Below, piece after piece: positions 21,834-33,032 of a stretch of 64,000 nucleotides of DNA; the stretch's first letter is position 1; every line of letters begins with the position of its first letter. Made by a program: the position numbers and the translations under genes. The stretch is taken from contig OY744615.1 in the NCBI GenBank assembly GCA_963556255.1, positions 18,382,577-18,446,576 on the forward strand, given 5' to 3'. Under the pieces are notes generated by a model. That model did not search any database. It saw only the letters and a list, made by a program, of their open reading frames with translations, and had not been told where the DNA came from. Source of the DNA: Allolobophora icterica (Eukaryota > Annelida > Clitellata > Crassiclitellata > Lumbricidae).

Positions 21834-22556
21834 TTATTTGAGTGTAGAGAACAGGTGGTTGGTGACCTTTCGGTGTTGGATTTCAGAATCTTCATGCATG
21901 TCGTTGGCTTTATCGCAGTAAGAAGGAGGCGCGAAGACACTTGGGTCCTTGATTCTCTTCGATATGTCAAAATAGTAGGGCTGCATGGTTTGCAGAGAAT
22001 TAACGTAGGTAATGAAATCAACTACAGGAATGCAGTCGACGTCCGTAACCAGCCTCTGAAATTTTATCCCATGATATGTGAAGACCCAGTTCTGGAGCAG
22101 AAGAGAAGACTGCATTTCATCGGATCCTATCCTCACCGCTCCCTGGCTGGTAGCATTGTTCGGAATGCATCGAATCCAGAGGTCATCGATGGTGGTTCCA
22201 GGTACCACATACTTTGTGCAGTTCTTTTCACTCTCTATTATGTTGTATAAGAGGCATGTGCTTTGCGAATCGCATAACATAATGGATTTCAACAGCTTCA
22301 CCTGCTCTGCATACCTTCGATTTGTGTAGTCGAGGTAAAATTTAATAATTGGATTTGGTCCAGTTGACTGGAAAGAATATTGAGCTGAGCCTTCCATTGT
22401 CTCCGGATGACAACATGGCTTGGAACTGCTTGCATCCGCGTTCTCAGCAAACAACGGCAGAAGCAACAGAGGGTCGAATTTTAAGGCTGCGTTTGCCTTT
22501 GAATGAACTACATTGAACGAAACCCCAAAAACAACGAGAAGGAGGAACGATTTCAT
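21834..22556 (-). CDS. Ependymin-related secreted protein, copy 1
   Basis: A 240-residue secreted protein. An N-terminal hydrophobic signal peptide (about residues 1-19, start Met-Lys-Ser-Phe) precedes the mature chain. Eight cysteines occur in the order CC, C-x5-C, C, C, C, C. The family signature is clear: Cys-Ile-Pro-Val near residue 180, then Arg-Ile-Lys-Asp-Pro-Ser-Val-Phe-Ala-Pro-Pro-Ser-Tyr-Cys near the end. An Asn-Asn-Ala-Thr glycosylation site follows Arg-Cys-Ile-Pro. Ependymins are extracellular glycoproteins whose structures show a hydrophobic ligand pocket; no specific ligand can be inferred. I chose the Met-Lys start because it is the only ATG shared by all four copies; in-frame ATGs lie at 22568 and 22619. 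The coding region has no intron. A candidate splice acceptor lies 51 nt upstream of the ATG. Confidence 0.9.
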   Translation of the reverse strand: MKSFLLLVVFGVSFNVVHSKANAALKFDPLLLLPLFAENADASSSKPCCHPETMEGSAQYSFQSTGPNPIIKFYLDYTNRRYAEQVKLLKSIMLCDSQSTCLLYNIIESEKNCTKYVVPGTTIDDLWIRCIPNNATSQGAVRIGSDEMQSSLLLQNWVFTYHGIKFQRLVTDVDCIPVVDFITYVNSLQTMQPYYFDISKRIKDPSVFAPPSYCDKANDMHEDSEIQHRKVTNHLFSTLK

Positions 22557-22606
22557 TTCGAAGAACATTTGTGTTGACTCTTTATATATCTTCTTTTTGC
22601 TATGTA

Positions 22607-22616
22607 CCTGTAACAA
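22607..22616 (-). other. Candidate 5'-UTR splice acceptor of ependymin-related copy 1
   Basis: On the - strand TTGTTACAG is followed by GTACATAG, 51 nt before the ATG. Equivalent CAG sites occur at nearly the same distance in copies 2, 3 and 4. This is inference from conservation, not evidence of splicing. Confidence 0.4.
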
Positions 22617-23304
22617 CATATGTTATCTAATGCAGTCTCATTCCACGATGGCGCTCCCTACCTAACAATGTCAAAAACTTTGCAACAATGCTAACGTACT
22701 GAGTTGGACCCAAGTTCATGTTGTGTAATGTGTATGCCTATTGTACGTTGAAAATAACGCTGGAAGTTGGTTCAACAGTGACAGTAGATGTGTCATTTGA
22801 AGAATCGTTATAAAAACTGGCGCCATTACAAATCAAAGAGCGAGTTTTAAAAGGCGAAATTATAAATTCTCAATCATAATATTATAAAGGCGAAATTTAA
22901 AAGAGTGCATGTTAAAAATAGGGCGAAAAATAAGGGCGCATCGCAATACCAGAGCAACGTCAATGAAGCGATTTATTGAAGCTACGATCGTCTCGGTTTA
23001 TTCAACAAGTCAATTCCAATTACATCTTCAGGAAGATTTTTCATGCAGGAGTTACTGCAAAATAACGTTCGACGAATTTTGTGTAAGTTCTCTGGTTCTT
23101 GGTTGAAATTTTGACAGAGATCGAAGCCAATAAGTACGCTGCTGCGTGGTCTGTTTCTTGCATGTAATAGTCGACTACAAATTGTTATGGAAGACCATTC
23201 ACAGCTCTAATCATACACAGTTTGAATGAGGATCGACGTGGGATGCACAACCAGTGAAGGTTTTCACGGAACAAAGTCCTAACGTAGTTGGATGCCGTAT
23301 TACA

Positions 23305-23460
23305 GTATCAAATCAAATCAAATCAAATCAAATTTATTGAATCGAATACAAGACCAGTATCTTGTATCGGGTGTTGTGCTTATGGACTGCAGCATTTAAC
23401 CGCAGCAGAAATTGACAGCATAGTTGAGCACAGACTAAATAGGCCTACGCTGTAGTTAGC
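23305..23460 (-). mobile_element. LINE/SINE 3' end with (GATTT)n tail
   Basis: On the - strand AT-rich sequence ends in TTCAATAAATTTGATTTG and five GATTT pentamers. A similar pentamer tail ends the LINE at 29316-30586. Only the 3' end is recognisable. Confidence 0.5.
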
Positions 23461-23879
23461 ATAATGTTAAACACGCCAGTAGGCTGATGCAGAAGTCGAT
23501 CAATGAGGAAAAAGCCGTTTACTAGACTAACAGATATTTAGTTGTGGACGAAGGACCTTCGCCACAGTTGATAGAAACCGTTGCTTGACCGACCTGAACC
23601 CAGAAGCAAGCTCAATATTGGTCATACGTGGGCACAAAATACTTAAAATCCTTACTTACGGGGACGTCATTTTGGGGGCATTACCCCTTGATTTTTGAAA
23701 AAGGGAAACAGAATAGAACAAGAAAGGGATCAAGAAGAAAGTGGTAAAAAATCATGCTCAAATTAATATATACTATTGACAAAACTAGAGTCTGCATAGG
23801 TTTTTTCACATTTTTGCAACTATAAAATAAAAAAACTTAACGAGCTGGCCAAGTTCCCCTGGAAAACTAAGCCTACTCA

Positions 23880-24105
23880 AATCAGGAAATTTGGAAACCG
23901 AGCATTTGCACTAGCCGGCCCGGCTGAATGGAATAAACTGCCAGATTATATTCGCAAATCCTCAACACCATTAACTTTTAAAACTAACCTTAAAACTTAT
24001 CTTTTTAAAATGTGCTATAATTAGACTTTCTGTATTGTTACGCGCTTTCGTGCAATTTGTTATCTTGTTTAGGCGCGCTATAAATGTCAGATTATTATTA
24101 TTATA
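23880..24105 (+). mobile_element. 3' end of a CR1/L2-like LINE
   Basis: The last coding segment reads Phe-Gly-Asn-Arg-Ala-Phe, Gly-Pro-Ala-Glu-Trp-Asn-Lys-Leu-Pro and Thr-Phe-Lys-Thr-Asn-Leu-Lys-Thr-Tyr-Leu-Phe, a common LINE C-terminus, ending at TAG 24022-24024. A short 3' UTR contains GGCGCGCTATAAATG and an ATT-repeat tail. It splits a block that is continuous in sister units. Confidence 0.7.
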
Positions 24106-24454
24106 TATTATAAATGACTTTCCTGCTCCCTCTGATAAAAGCTGAAAAATGTCGTCCCTACTTCCTTGCAATAAGACTTATACTCACCAAGAGACGTTCT
24201 TAGATACTTTGCTGTAATCGATGCAGTCGTAGTCTGAATTACACCTTGGCAATGATGCAAAGACGATCTGTATCGTAGAAGTTTTATAGGAGCAACACTT
24301 AGACTATGTCATAAACACGCTTAGCTGGGTAAATTTCCATAGTGCAGTTATATATAAGATCGGCCTTGTTATCTAAGTAAGTTAATAGGCCTACTTCCTC
24401 AATGCAGCATAGAAAATTTTCTGAGAACGGCGTCACATTGTAGAATAAGAAGTC

Positions 24455-24710
24455 CCTTAAGCTAGACTTGAGACGGCCTTGGGTATGGTGTTAGCGATTT
24501 CATTTTCTTAGCTTCGGCATATGAGGGCGGGTTTCCAGTCTTCTCGCTCGCCGTCTCATCTTCCCACTGGTAGTGTGCGGTCAGTGTACTCATTACAGCT
24601 GAGTTGGCTAGGGAGTACAGAAGGAACAAATTTCTGACCTGGTGGGGATTTGAATCCCCGACCACTCAATTGACAGTCTCGCACGCCAACCACTACATTA
24701 CCGAGGACCC
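24455..24710 (-). mobile_element. tRNA-derived SINE
   Basis: On the - strand an A box (TGTAGTGGTTGGCG, complement of 24684-24697) and a B box (GGATTCAAATCC, complement of 24646-24657) form a tRNA-like head. A body rich in CCAGTGGGAAGATGAGACGG follows. A fragment of the same body is at 5942-6003. Confidence 0.75.
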
Positions 24711-26127
24711 CCAATTGTAACAGACACCCACTGAATTATCATGAACAATTTATATTGTTTAGATTTCACGCACAGTCTGCTTTACAAATGCGTATTATGC
24801 ATGAGTCGATAGGACAAGGCAACGGGTTGGACTTGAATTCATCACAACAATCGCTACAACCTGTTTTTTTTTATTTCTAACTTAAGTGCGCATAAATTGC
24901 AAAACGATACTGCATCATAAATACAGCATTTTAAAGGTTAACAATTACTGAGTTCTTATAACCCAATAATGGCACAGGATTAGATGAAAAATGCCTCTGT
25001 AAGATTGTTATGAGTCATGAATGAAATGATTTTATGAGCTTTACAACACACAAACCTAGACACGATCACATTCACACATTTCCCTAGACCTGGAAAAACT
25101 TTACGCTTCCTTCTTGTTGGTCGCTTCTTCCTCTATGGATTTTCCATAATAAGTGCCTAAATCTAAAGACAGCTTGGTCTTTGCATGCATATACGAATGT
25201 GTGCATGTATATGGATATGTATAAATGCATGTAGTACGCATGTAGGCTACCTAATATGAGTGCATGTGTGTGTATTTATATACATGTACAGTACACGTAT
25301 GTATGTATGCATGCATGTATGTATGTATAATTGTATATGTATCTATGTACGTACGTATTTATGTACACAAATATACATGTATGCATTACAGGCAGCATTC
25401 AAACGTTAATAACACGTTGGAAAATGGTTGGTCTAAAGTTTGAATACACTTTCATTAAACTGTTTGTTTAAACTATAATGGAGTCTTTTGCACCCTCGCA
25501 GACTTACTTGCTGTAATTGGCGCATCCTATCTAAGTACCATACCAAAGTGAATGTGACGGCTGCATGTCCAGTCGCCTTAGTTCATTTCTACTACTCAAG
25601 GCTGTATGGTCGTACAACACTGGGCCCAGAATAACTGGATGAATCACTGCTCGTCAGGTCTTATTCTTTTAGTCTACTATGAATATTAGTAATATAATTA
25701 TAATAAATGGGTTTCTGTTCTTCGAAATCTACTGTGTTGTTGCTCCTTGGGTCTGCTTCTACAAGGACATGGTGTAATATATGATTATATATTGCCTATT
25801 TTAACAAGACTTTGCCATGCAAAGGCAGTATGAACGACTGCTGCAGTGTCCAGAGTACAGACAGGTATAGATATGTAAGTTTTATGTAGGCCTACAACGC
25901 ATTATAAAGTTCACGCATAGTGTTCTAAGTGACAACATATATAGGCCACAGGTATAAAACCAACAGTGTATTTGAGACATAACTTATCAGTTATCAAAGG
26001 TTGACTTATTATTATTATTATTGTTATTATAATAATGTGTGTTAGAACTTCGACCACCTGGCGAAAAACGAACTCTTTGTAAGCTCGGAATAACATAGTC
26101 TAAGTGAACTTGGCATCTGGGCTTATT
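24711..26127. other. Non-coding stretch with ATGT-rich repeats
   Basis: No gene was recognised. Between about 25190 and 25390 there is a degenerate ATGT/ATGC/ACGT tetramer repeat. The rest is AT-rich with no ORF above chance. Confidence 0.5.
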
Positions 26128-26440
26128 TTTATTATTATTATTATTTTTTTTTTATGCCCCGAGGTATACAGGATCCCTCAGGGACTTCAATATTAACTAA
26201 TGTAAAAAAAGTGTCCAGAATGGCCCTATTCATCTGTTTCCTGGCTGGCGAAAGTGCCCCTAAAAGCTACCGCAATGAAACGCTGTATCGTTATCGATAG
26301 GCGTTGGTATAAGAAAGAGGTCTCACGTGGGTCCCTCGTAACCGTGCACAGCTTCTGTCCTAGGTCCAAAAGGAAACTCAGGCCTTCATTGTTGATCGGG
26401 CCCAGGGTCTCGAAGGCCAAAGGAATGAAGATTAGGGTGC
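26128..26440 (-). mobile_element. C-terminal fragment of a retroelement ORF
   Basis: The - strand frame 26226-26420 reads Ala-Phe-Glu-Thr-Leu-Gly-Pro-Ile-Asn, Phe-Leu-Leu-Asp-Leu-Gly, Arg-Glu-Thr-Ser-Phe-Leu-Tyr-Gln-Arg-Leu-Ser and Ile-Gln-Arg-Phe, a C-terminal pattern I associate with invertebrate retrotransposon polyproteins. It ends in an ATT/TTA repeat tail on the low-coordinate side. The family assignment is from memory and not secure. Confidence 0.5.
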
Positions 26441-26471
26441 TTTGAGAGTTCAGAGGGTGGAGGTTATTACC

Positions 26472-26472
<1 letters not shown>

Positions 26473-26553
<81 letters not shown>

Positions 26554-26574
26554 TTTTTTTTTTATCGCCCGATA

Positions 26575-26612
<38 letters not shown>
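26473..26612 (+). repeat. (TTA)n microsatellite
   Basis: Two TTA trinucleotide tracts separated by a short T-run and CGCCCGATA. The poly-Asn frame on the - strand is an artefact. Confidence 0.97.
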
Positions 26613-26613
<1 letters not shown>

Positions 26614-26692
26614 TCGTTTTGATCCAGAGGAGCTTCTACTTCTACGGATTTTTTTCAAATATGTCCATCAATTTAGAGTCAACTTTATTTAT

Positions 26693-26900
26693 GCATGTTT
26701 GCATATATGTATGTAAATGTGTATGTTGTATGTGTATGTAATTTTAAGCTAGTGATAGCCTAGAATTCTATAACACAATGCTCAATTGATCATCTGACAC
26801 TAGTCACAATAAAATGAATTCTGACGGAACATGCATTTATCTATGTGTGCATATATGTACGCATGTATATACATATGTATTGTGTATACATGTACACGTT
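26693..26900 (+). repeat. Degenerate ATGT/TATG-rich tract
   Basis: Irregular ATGTATGT, GTGTATG and TATACATG words over about 200 bp, similar in composition to 25190-25390. Together with its flanks this fills 26613-27079, where no gene was seen. Confidence 0.6.
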
Positions 26901-27099
26901 TTACTAAAACGATCTCGCTTTAAAGTGAATTCATCCGATGAGAGCCTCCACCACCACTGCAGTCCGCAACGATACTTTAAATCCTCATGTATTATGTAGG
27001 CCTATATATGTGCACTGTCTGTTTTTCTCCCCGTTTCATGTCGTCACTGCTACCTCTGTGGATTGTTATACGGCAGTAAACGCAGCGTACCCAGTATTA

Positions 27100-27800
27100 G
27101 CGCTATATCTCAAGACTGTTTGAATTCATTCCCAAAGTTACCTTACAGACCTATGGAATTGCCTCTGTTCATAGCTTTGGTCAGTTTTACATATAAGGTC
27201 AAATGGATCATCAACAAGGAGACTCTCTCGATCCATTACCTGTTTCACCTCCCTCTTCAGCTATATTCTTAGCTTCCTATACAATCGACATTTCGCGTAG
27301 GTTACCTGGATGACCTTATTGTATTGTATTCGGATATTTAGCGGGCGGACCATTCAGAAGCGCTGCCAGTGCGAGAAACTCCGAGAGAAAAGCAAGTTTT
27401 AAAAAATTTAAAAGAGCAGAAGACCTTAGTTTGGCAGATCAACAGGAGACATCAGCTGGCGATGTTGATTTAATTCTGATCTTGGATCCATCATGGATCT
27501 GAATCACAGAATTTCCTCCTGTTCTCATTTCCAGCGCCTCGTTTGCGATTTACTGACTTTACTTGGGCACCGCTTTTCAATGGACAGGCATTGGATGCGG
27601 CTCCTGAGCAAAGTAGGTATGGGCTTTTGAGCGACGCTATTTAGACCTCCACCCTCTGAACTCTCAAAAACCCTCATTTTATTTAGATCGTTCTTTGATG
27701 CCCCACGATAAACCAATTGCTTCGTTCTCCATGTTTTAACCACCCAACTTTGGGACGGCTTGACAACACCATGCAAGAAGGCCTTGCTTGAATCAATCGT
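27100..27800 (+). pseudogene. Reverse-transcriptase remnant with YLDD motif (unit B)
   Basis: Broken frames on the + strand recall an RT palm: Phe-Arg-Val-Gly-Tyr-Leu-Asp-Asp-Leu near 27290 (catalytic YLDD intact), then Pro-Leu-Phe-Asn-Gly-Gln-Ala-Leu-Asp-Ala near 27580. Stops and frameshifts are numerous. The same remnant occurs at the same place in units C, D and E, so it predates the duplications. Element family not identified. Confidence 0.6.
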
Positions 27801-28846
27801 CAATACCCTTCATGTGAAGGTAACCTACAATGACAGTCATCTAGAGGCAGAAGTGAATGGTTAGTTTTCCATTGAGTAGACGCACATGCTCATCGTGTCA
27901 CGTGGCTTTGCAAAGGTACTATGGGAATGAGCAGCATCTATTAAATGTAGATTAGTGTCGTTAAAAGTAGCATTCCTGTTGCTTGCACGCAGTGCTAAGT
28001 GATTGGAACGTCAGAGTTAGAGTCAAAATAGAGACTCATTTAAAAGATTTATATTCAGTCTTTATTCGTATAAAATCAGAATAGAACTATTGCTCCATAA
28101 TCTTTAAAGCAAGATGGATTCCAATTTTAGGGATTTCCTACATAGACCTAAACGGAAAATCCAGTTATAAAAGAAATCCGCTTTGTGTCATTAGGAATCA
28201 AACAGAATATAATTAGGCCTATCAACGTCGCCGACAGGAAGTAGGGTAAAGTGCGATTTTTATCAAACCTAAATAGACCTAATTGTGTTGGCGGTTGGTT
28301 TCCTTTTTGACCAGATATCGTCTCAGGGGCTTGGCGTAGGTCAAATACAGATTTACAGTTTATCTTAAGTTACATCTTGTCTGAAGTGGCAACGTATCAA
28401 CCAATAAAAAATCTAGTTTTGTAGCTCCTAAGTCAACTGTACATATTTCCGCTTTCTTTACTTCTATCGTAAATGTTAGAATCTGCCAAGACACTTATTG
28501 TAGCGCCTTTTGAGTCCGAAATGGTGCAATGTAAATACGTTTGACGTTGCAACTACACAGGAACAAAAAACCTTAATAACAAAGGCGTAATTTAACTAAA
28601 AACTTAGCAATTGTGTGAGGCCTTATGTTAATACATGTATTATGATTGCATACTAGTTTTGTGGTCTGTGAAGCCAAGTTATGTACTCTCCTAACTGATC
28701 TTCTGGGAACTTTTGAGGCTCAGGTCCTCTCGTATGATAGTCATACCAGACACCAATTTGAGGCTAATTGCGACAGTTTAAATTTTTAGAGTTTTCTAAT
28801 TTTTAAAAACATAATGACAAGTTATATTACCAAAGGAACCATTGTC

Positions 28847-28852
<6 letters not shown>

Positions 28853-28945
<93 letters not shown>

Positions 28946-29015
28946 TTCTTTCTCTCTCTTTCTCTTTCTCTCTCTCTCTCTGTCTCTTGTCTCTCTCTCT
29001 CTCTGTCTCTCTCTC
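28853..29015 (+). repeat. (CT)n microsatellite
   Basis: Dinucleotide tract with scattered TTT interruptions and a GTCTC tail. Leu-Ser repeat frames here are artefacts. Confidence 0.97.
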
Positions 29016-29315
29016 TGGGCAGACAGTTACAAAAGATGGTAAAATAGCATCGGATAGAGTACTAAAACCTTGCAACTGTTTCCGATGTTTAAGTTTTCCG
29101 GTTGGAAGCGTTGCGTTAAATTGTGTTTTGAGGGGCTTCACTGGGTCTAGATTCTAGAAAGTTTGGGTCCAAATTAATTTTCCCTTCTTTTTCCTTTCGC
29201 ATACAGTTGTTGTTGACTAATAGCATGAAAAATCAGTGGCAACTTCCAGGCTCATGATAAACTTAGTGATCCGGAACAATAATTTTCACATTGCTGAATC
29301 TCAGTTTGTCTCTTT

Positions 29316-30586
29316 AATCAAATCAAATCAAATCAAAATCATTTTATTGCAACCCAAAACAGAAAACATAGCAATGATACGATACATCGAGTAACATCGA
29401 AAGAAAAAAATATAAACTAGGGCAGCAAAGGGAAACCCAGAAGGGATGTGTATCCCGCTAGATTAGGGCACCCAAACCTTTTTATTTAACCTAAAAAAGT
29501 ACTGGCCTGCATTAGACATATCCAAAGAGTACAGCTGGATGGCAATAACTCATTTCTGAAAAATTAACCTACATCAGATGTAGGCTATCCTAATTAGTTA
29601 AAGAAACACAAAACTTAACTAAGAACACAAAAATCTTAATTAACATCTTAACTAAACGCGGCAAAAAACTTCCTTAATCATTTATTAATCTTATAATGGA
29701 GAGAGAAGGTGCGTACGTAATTTCTTTTTAAATATAAATAAATTGTTTGACATACGTATATCAGTAGGAATTGAGTTCCATATATGCGTTCCCTTAGACT
29801 TGATTGTATGAAGACGAGCGTTAGAATGTATCTTAACAGAACGATAAGCAGAGGCATTTCTAGTATAATGGGAGTGAATGTCATAAGCATGAGGCAAGAA
29901 ATCCTTAAAGCTAGGTGGTAGAAGTCCATGTTCTAGTCGGAAAAAGAATTCTCCCACTTGGAGATCCTTAATTTGATCCACTTTCAATATTTTAAATTCT
30001 CTGAACAATAGGGCAGTATGGTCCCATTTTCGAGCACCTGCAATTAATCGTACAGCCCTTTTTTGCAGATTTATCAGTCCTTTTAGCCTGGAGGGATAAG
30101 TTATTGCCCAAATTATATTACAGTAATTGAGGTACGGAAAGATAAGTGCATAGTATAGACTTAATCTAACAGATTGAGGTAACAGGCGAGCAATACGGCT
30201 CAGAATTCCAACATTCTTAGCAATTTTACTAGAAATTTCATTAATATGTGATTTCCATGTTAAATGTTGATCGATATGTACGCCAAGAAACTTAGTTGAC
30301 TCAACCTGTCTAAGAGGAGCATCTTTTATAGTTATATCTAAATTCTCATTAGGTGTTGATTTTCTAAAGGATTTAAATAAAATGTAATTAGTTTTATCAA
30401 GATTCAAAGAAAGTTTATTCGCAGAGAACCAAGTATTTATATTTTCTAGTTCCATATTAACTAACCTAACCAATTCCCTCCAAGAGGAGTGAGAATAAAA
30501 GACATTTGTGTCATCTGCAAACAGTATAAAGTAAGAGGCTGGAGAAGTTTTAGCCAGATCATTAATATAGAGAAGAAATATTGCAT
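29316..30586 (-). mobile_element. 5'-truncated LINE (RT C-terminal half)
   Basis: On the - strand the frame starts inside RT with Phe-Leu-Leu-Tyr-Ile-Asn-Asp-Leu, then the catalytic Phe-Ala-Asp-Asp-Thr-Asn near 30510. It runs on to the stop at 29691 with Leu-Asp-Lys-Thr-Asn, Lys-Phe-Leu-Gly-Val-His, Tyr-Cys-Asn-Ile-Ile-Trp and a terminal Phe-Lys-Lys-Lys-Leu-Arg. About 300 residues are uninterrupted, so this is a young insertion. The 3' end has a (GATTT)n tail (complement of 29316-29340). It is related to the LINE at 54938-56925. It lies inside array unit B and is not seen at the same place in sister units. Confidence 0.85.
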
Positions 30587-30589
30587 ACT

Positions 30590-30768
30590 GAACAATGTAC
30601 CTATTATTCCTATTCTAGCCTTACCTCAAATTATATTATTATTGCCTACAGTCATAATTTCCTAACAACTTATGTGCTACTGTTTATGATAATTAGTTGT
30701 ACTATGTTACAAGTTGCGATTTTGTCAACTTGCTTTTGAGAATAAACGAAATTGATTGATTGATTGAT
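30590..30768 (+). mobile_element. LINE 3' end with (GATT)n tail
   Basis: GTCAACTTGCTTTTGAGAAT, then AAACGAAATTGATTGATTGA, is a LINE-type terminus. A closely similar end is at 33860-33915. Only the 3' end is recognisable. Confidence 0.6.
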
Positions 30769-31099
30769 ATTCTGTCTTTTTCCAACCATCTGTCCATCTG
30801 TCCGCTTCGATTCAAGGATAGGCACGAGGGCCTGATTATATAGCGCAACTTTATATTCGAATACCTTGTTGCACAAGGAGTGGTGTTCCACTGCTTCAAC
30901 CTGTTAAGCCGAGGGTTTATGGTTTAAGGCCCAGATCCCATGACAGGGCTTTACCGCAAGCCGACAACAGCATAAGGAAAACTTTTATTGTCAGATTGCT
31001 ATATACTTACTAACCAACTGGACGTAATAAATATATATATGTACATGTATATGTTTAATGCCATGTATATATATACGGATGTATGTTGTTCAATTGCTT

Positions 31100-31195
31100 C
31101 AGAAGATCTGTTTAACAGACGTTGTTCACCAGAGTGTTGTTTGGCATCTGGTTGAATAAAGAACACACTTACTTACTTACTTACTTACTTACTAC
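31100..31195 (+). mobile_element. LINE/SINE 3' end with (ACTT)n tail
   Basis: TTCACCAGAGTGTTGTTTGG, then GAATAAAGAACACACTTACTT; the same end as at 14857-14938. Confidence 0.6.
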
Positions 31196-31734
31196 ATATT
31201 TCAACATTCCCATAAATTTTTCAGAACCAGGCGTTAGAGTATAACAAGTCTAATTAAACAAATGCTTCGTTTTACATTATTTAAGTTATTTCAGGAAGTA
31301 ACGAAACAAAGTGCAAGCAATTAGGGTATTAGATATTGCAAGTTCAACAGTTCATTACCTGAGCTTAAAACTAATTACATTGTAATGAGTTATGACATAT
31401 GCAATCTGTGTTTCAACTTATAAATCTAAACAATTTAAGTTTTATGTTAAAGATCAGGTGGTTAGCACCATTTTGAAAGTGCATACGTTGTTCAAGGCTG
31501 TCTCTTTTTTGCAGAAATTATGATAATCAATTTTAAATGTTGCTAACAATCATATCTGGAATTTCACTTAACCTTAGTACATGTTAAAGCGGCATTTCGT
31601 TAGACTAGAACATTATTAAGAATCACGCGAGAGGCCTTATTAGCACTTGAAGACTACAGAAAATAAGAAATAATGACATTAGGCAGCGAAATATTTAAAC
31701 AACTCTTTCTGCGGGACAAAGTCGATCACTGAAG

Positions 31735-31960
31735 ACCCCTGATCGTCTGGACACGTAGACCGAATTCCAAACAATTCACCACATGCAAAATTCGAAGGAA
31801 AAAGAACAAAAGCACACAAAGATTGCGCTGGATAGACAATATAAATGAGGACAAAACATCAATTGGACTAACGCTAAGGACTGCAATGAATTTGACAAAT
31901 AACGGAGGACATTGGCGAGCATTTATCCGTATCCATCGCCGGAAAGTGGTTCCAACTGAT
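31735..31960 (+). pseudogene. Retroelement C-terminal remnant (unit B)
   Basis: Frames read Gly-His-Val-Asp-Arg-Ile-Pro and Leu-Arg-Trp-Ile-Asp-Asn-Ile-Asn-Glu-Asp, Gly-Leu-Thr-Leu-Arg-Thr-Ala and His-Trp-Arg-Ala-Phe-Ile, the usual C-terminal motif of many LINE ORF2 proteins. The remnant lies about 300 bp from the stop codon of EPDR copy 2. The same remnant is next to copies 3 and 4. It is frame-broken. Confidence 0.65.
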
Positions 31961-32262
31961 GATGTGGAGGTTGGAAGCTATTCTAGTCTAATTTACGTAG
32001 TCATGTGCTTCTTGTTCAGTTTACTTGGGTCGAACATATCTGCAAAAACCTGGAATATCTGTTTTAAAAGATCAAGCAAAGCTAGGGTTACACATATAAC
32101 ATATCTAAAAACCTTGGTTATCGTTAGAACATTTAAAACCTTGGTTATCTATAGAATAAGCCCGAATGAGCATAAGTCCTAATAAGAACTAAATTGACTT
32201 TGGTTGCACGAATAAGATGTTTCTCTTCAGCCGTTGGATGTTTCAACGTGGATATTTGATAC

Positions 32263-32973
32263 TTATTTAGGTGCAGCAAAAAGAGAGTTGAACATCGTCT
32301 GTTGGAATTTTGAATCTTCATGCATGTCGTTGGTTTTATTGCAGTAAGAAGGAGGTGTGAAGACACTTGGGTCCTTGATTCTCTTCGTCATGTCAAAATA
32401 GTAGAACTGTCCGAAGCCTCCTAACTGAACTACAGGAAAGCAGCCGATGTCTGTAACCAGCGCCTCTAACTTGGCCCCATAATACATGAACATCCACTTC
32501 TGGAGCAGAAGAGAAGACTGCTTTTGATCCGATCCTAGTCTCACTGTTCCTTGGTTGGTGGCATTGTTCGGGATGCATCGAATCCAGAAGCTGTTTAAGG
32601 TGACATTAGATACTTTTTGCTTTATGCAGTATTTTTTACTCTCTACTATATAGTAGTTGAGGCATGTGTTTTTCGAATCGCACAGCAGGATATATTTTTC
32701 TGTAGACACTGGGAACAGGAGAGCATACTTTTGATTTCTGTAGTCTAAGTAAAATTTCATGCCTGTGCTTGGTTCATCTGGCGAGCAGAGTTCTGCTGAA
32801 CCTTCCATTGTCTCCGGACGACAACATGGCTTGCAACTGCTTTTCTCTGCATCCGCGTTCTCAGCAAGCAACGATGGATGGAACAGAGGATCGAGCTTCA
32901 AGGCTGCATTTGCTTTCGACTGAGCTACATTCAACGAAACCCCAAAAACCAAGACGAGGAGGAAAGCCTTCAT
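32263..32973 (-). CDS. Ependymin-related secreted protein, copy 2
   Basis: 236 residues, with a signal peptide (start Met-Lys-Ala-Phe; the first 19 residues are hydrophobic and end Ala-Gln-Ser). All eight cysteines are kept: the CC pair in Lys-Pro-Cys-Cys-Arg-Pro, C-x5-C in Leu-Cys-Asp-Ser-Lys-Asn-Thr-Cys, and the last in Pro-Ser-Tyr-Cys. The signature reads Cys-Phe-Pro-Val instead of Cys-Ile-Pro-Val. Arg-Ile-Lys-Asp-Pro-Ser-Val-Phe-Thr-Pro-Pro is intact. It carries an Asn-Val-Thr and an Asn-Asn-Ala-Thr site. The loop after the signature is the shortest of the four copies. Another in-frame ATG lies 12 nt upstream (Met-Phe-Tyr-Glu). Uninterrupted frame, no intron. Likely extracellular; ligand unknown. 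Confidence 0.9.
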   Translation of the reverse strand: MKAFLLVLVFGVSLNVAQSKANAALKLDPLFHPSLLAENADAEKSSCKPCCRPETMEGSAELCSPDEPSTGMKFYLDYRNQKYALLFPVSTEKYILLCDSKNTCLNYYIVESKKYCIKQKVSNVTLNSFWIRCIPNNATNQGTVRLGSDQKQSSLLLQKWMFMYYGAKLEALVTDIGCFPVVQLGGFGQFYYFDMTKRIKDPSVFTPPSYCNKTNDMHEDSKFQQTMFNSLFAAPK

Positions 32974-33022
32974 TTCGTAGAACATTTGCGCTGATTCTTA
33001 ATTTAAATTCTTTTTCTATGTA

Positions 33023-33032
33023 TCTGCAATAA
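33023..33032 (-). other. Candidate 5'-UTR splice acceptor of ependymin-related copy 2
   Basis: On the - strand GTTATTGCAG precedes ATACATAG, 50 nt before the ATG. The position matches the sites in the other copies. Confidence 0.4.

Larger units (their letters stand above)
20050..24440. repeat. Duplicated unit A of the ependymin-related array
   Basis: First unit of the array. Its left breakpoint is near 20050, where a segment containing ACAGYCATCTA and CATCGTGTCACGTG first matches those at about 27830, 45310 and later units. The order of matching blocks downstream of the gene, the gene itself (EPDR copy 1) and the upstream block (AGTTGGACCCAAG near 22705; ACTCACCAAGAGACGTTC near 24180) is the same as in the other units. 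It is shorter on the left than units C to E, lacking the RT remnant and the CA microsatellite. Confidence 0.75.

Noticed and set aside
21807..22250. 147-codon + strand frame over ependymin-related copy 1
   Set aside because: Antisense shadow of the conserved coding region; the equivalent frames in other copies are shorter and not conserved as protein.
22581..22588. TATA box upstream of ependymin-related copy 1
   Set aside because: TATATAAA on the - strand is only 25 nt before the chosen ATG and lies inside the predicted 5' UTR; not conserved in copies 2 and 4.
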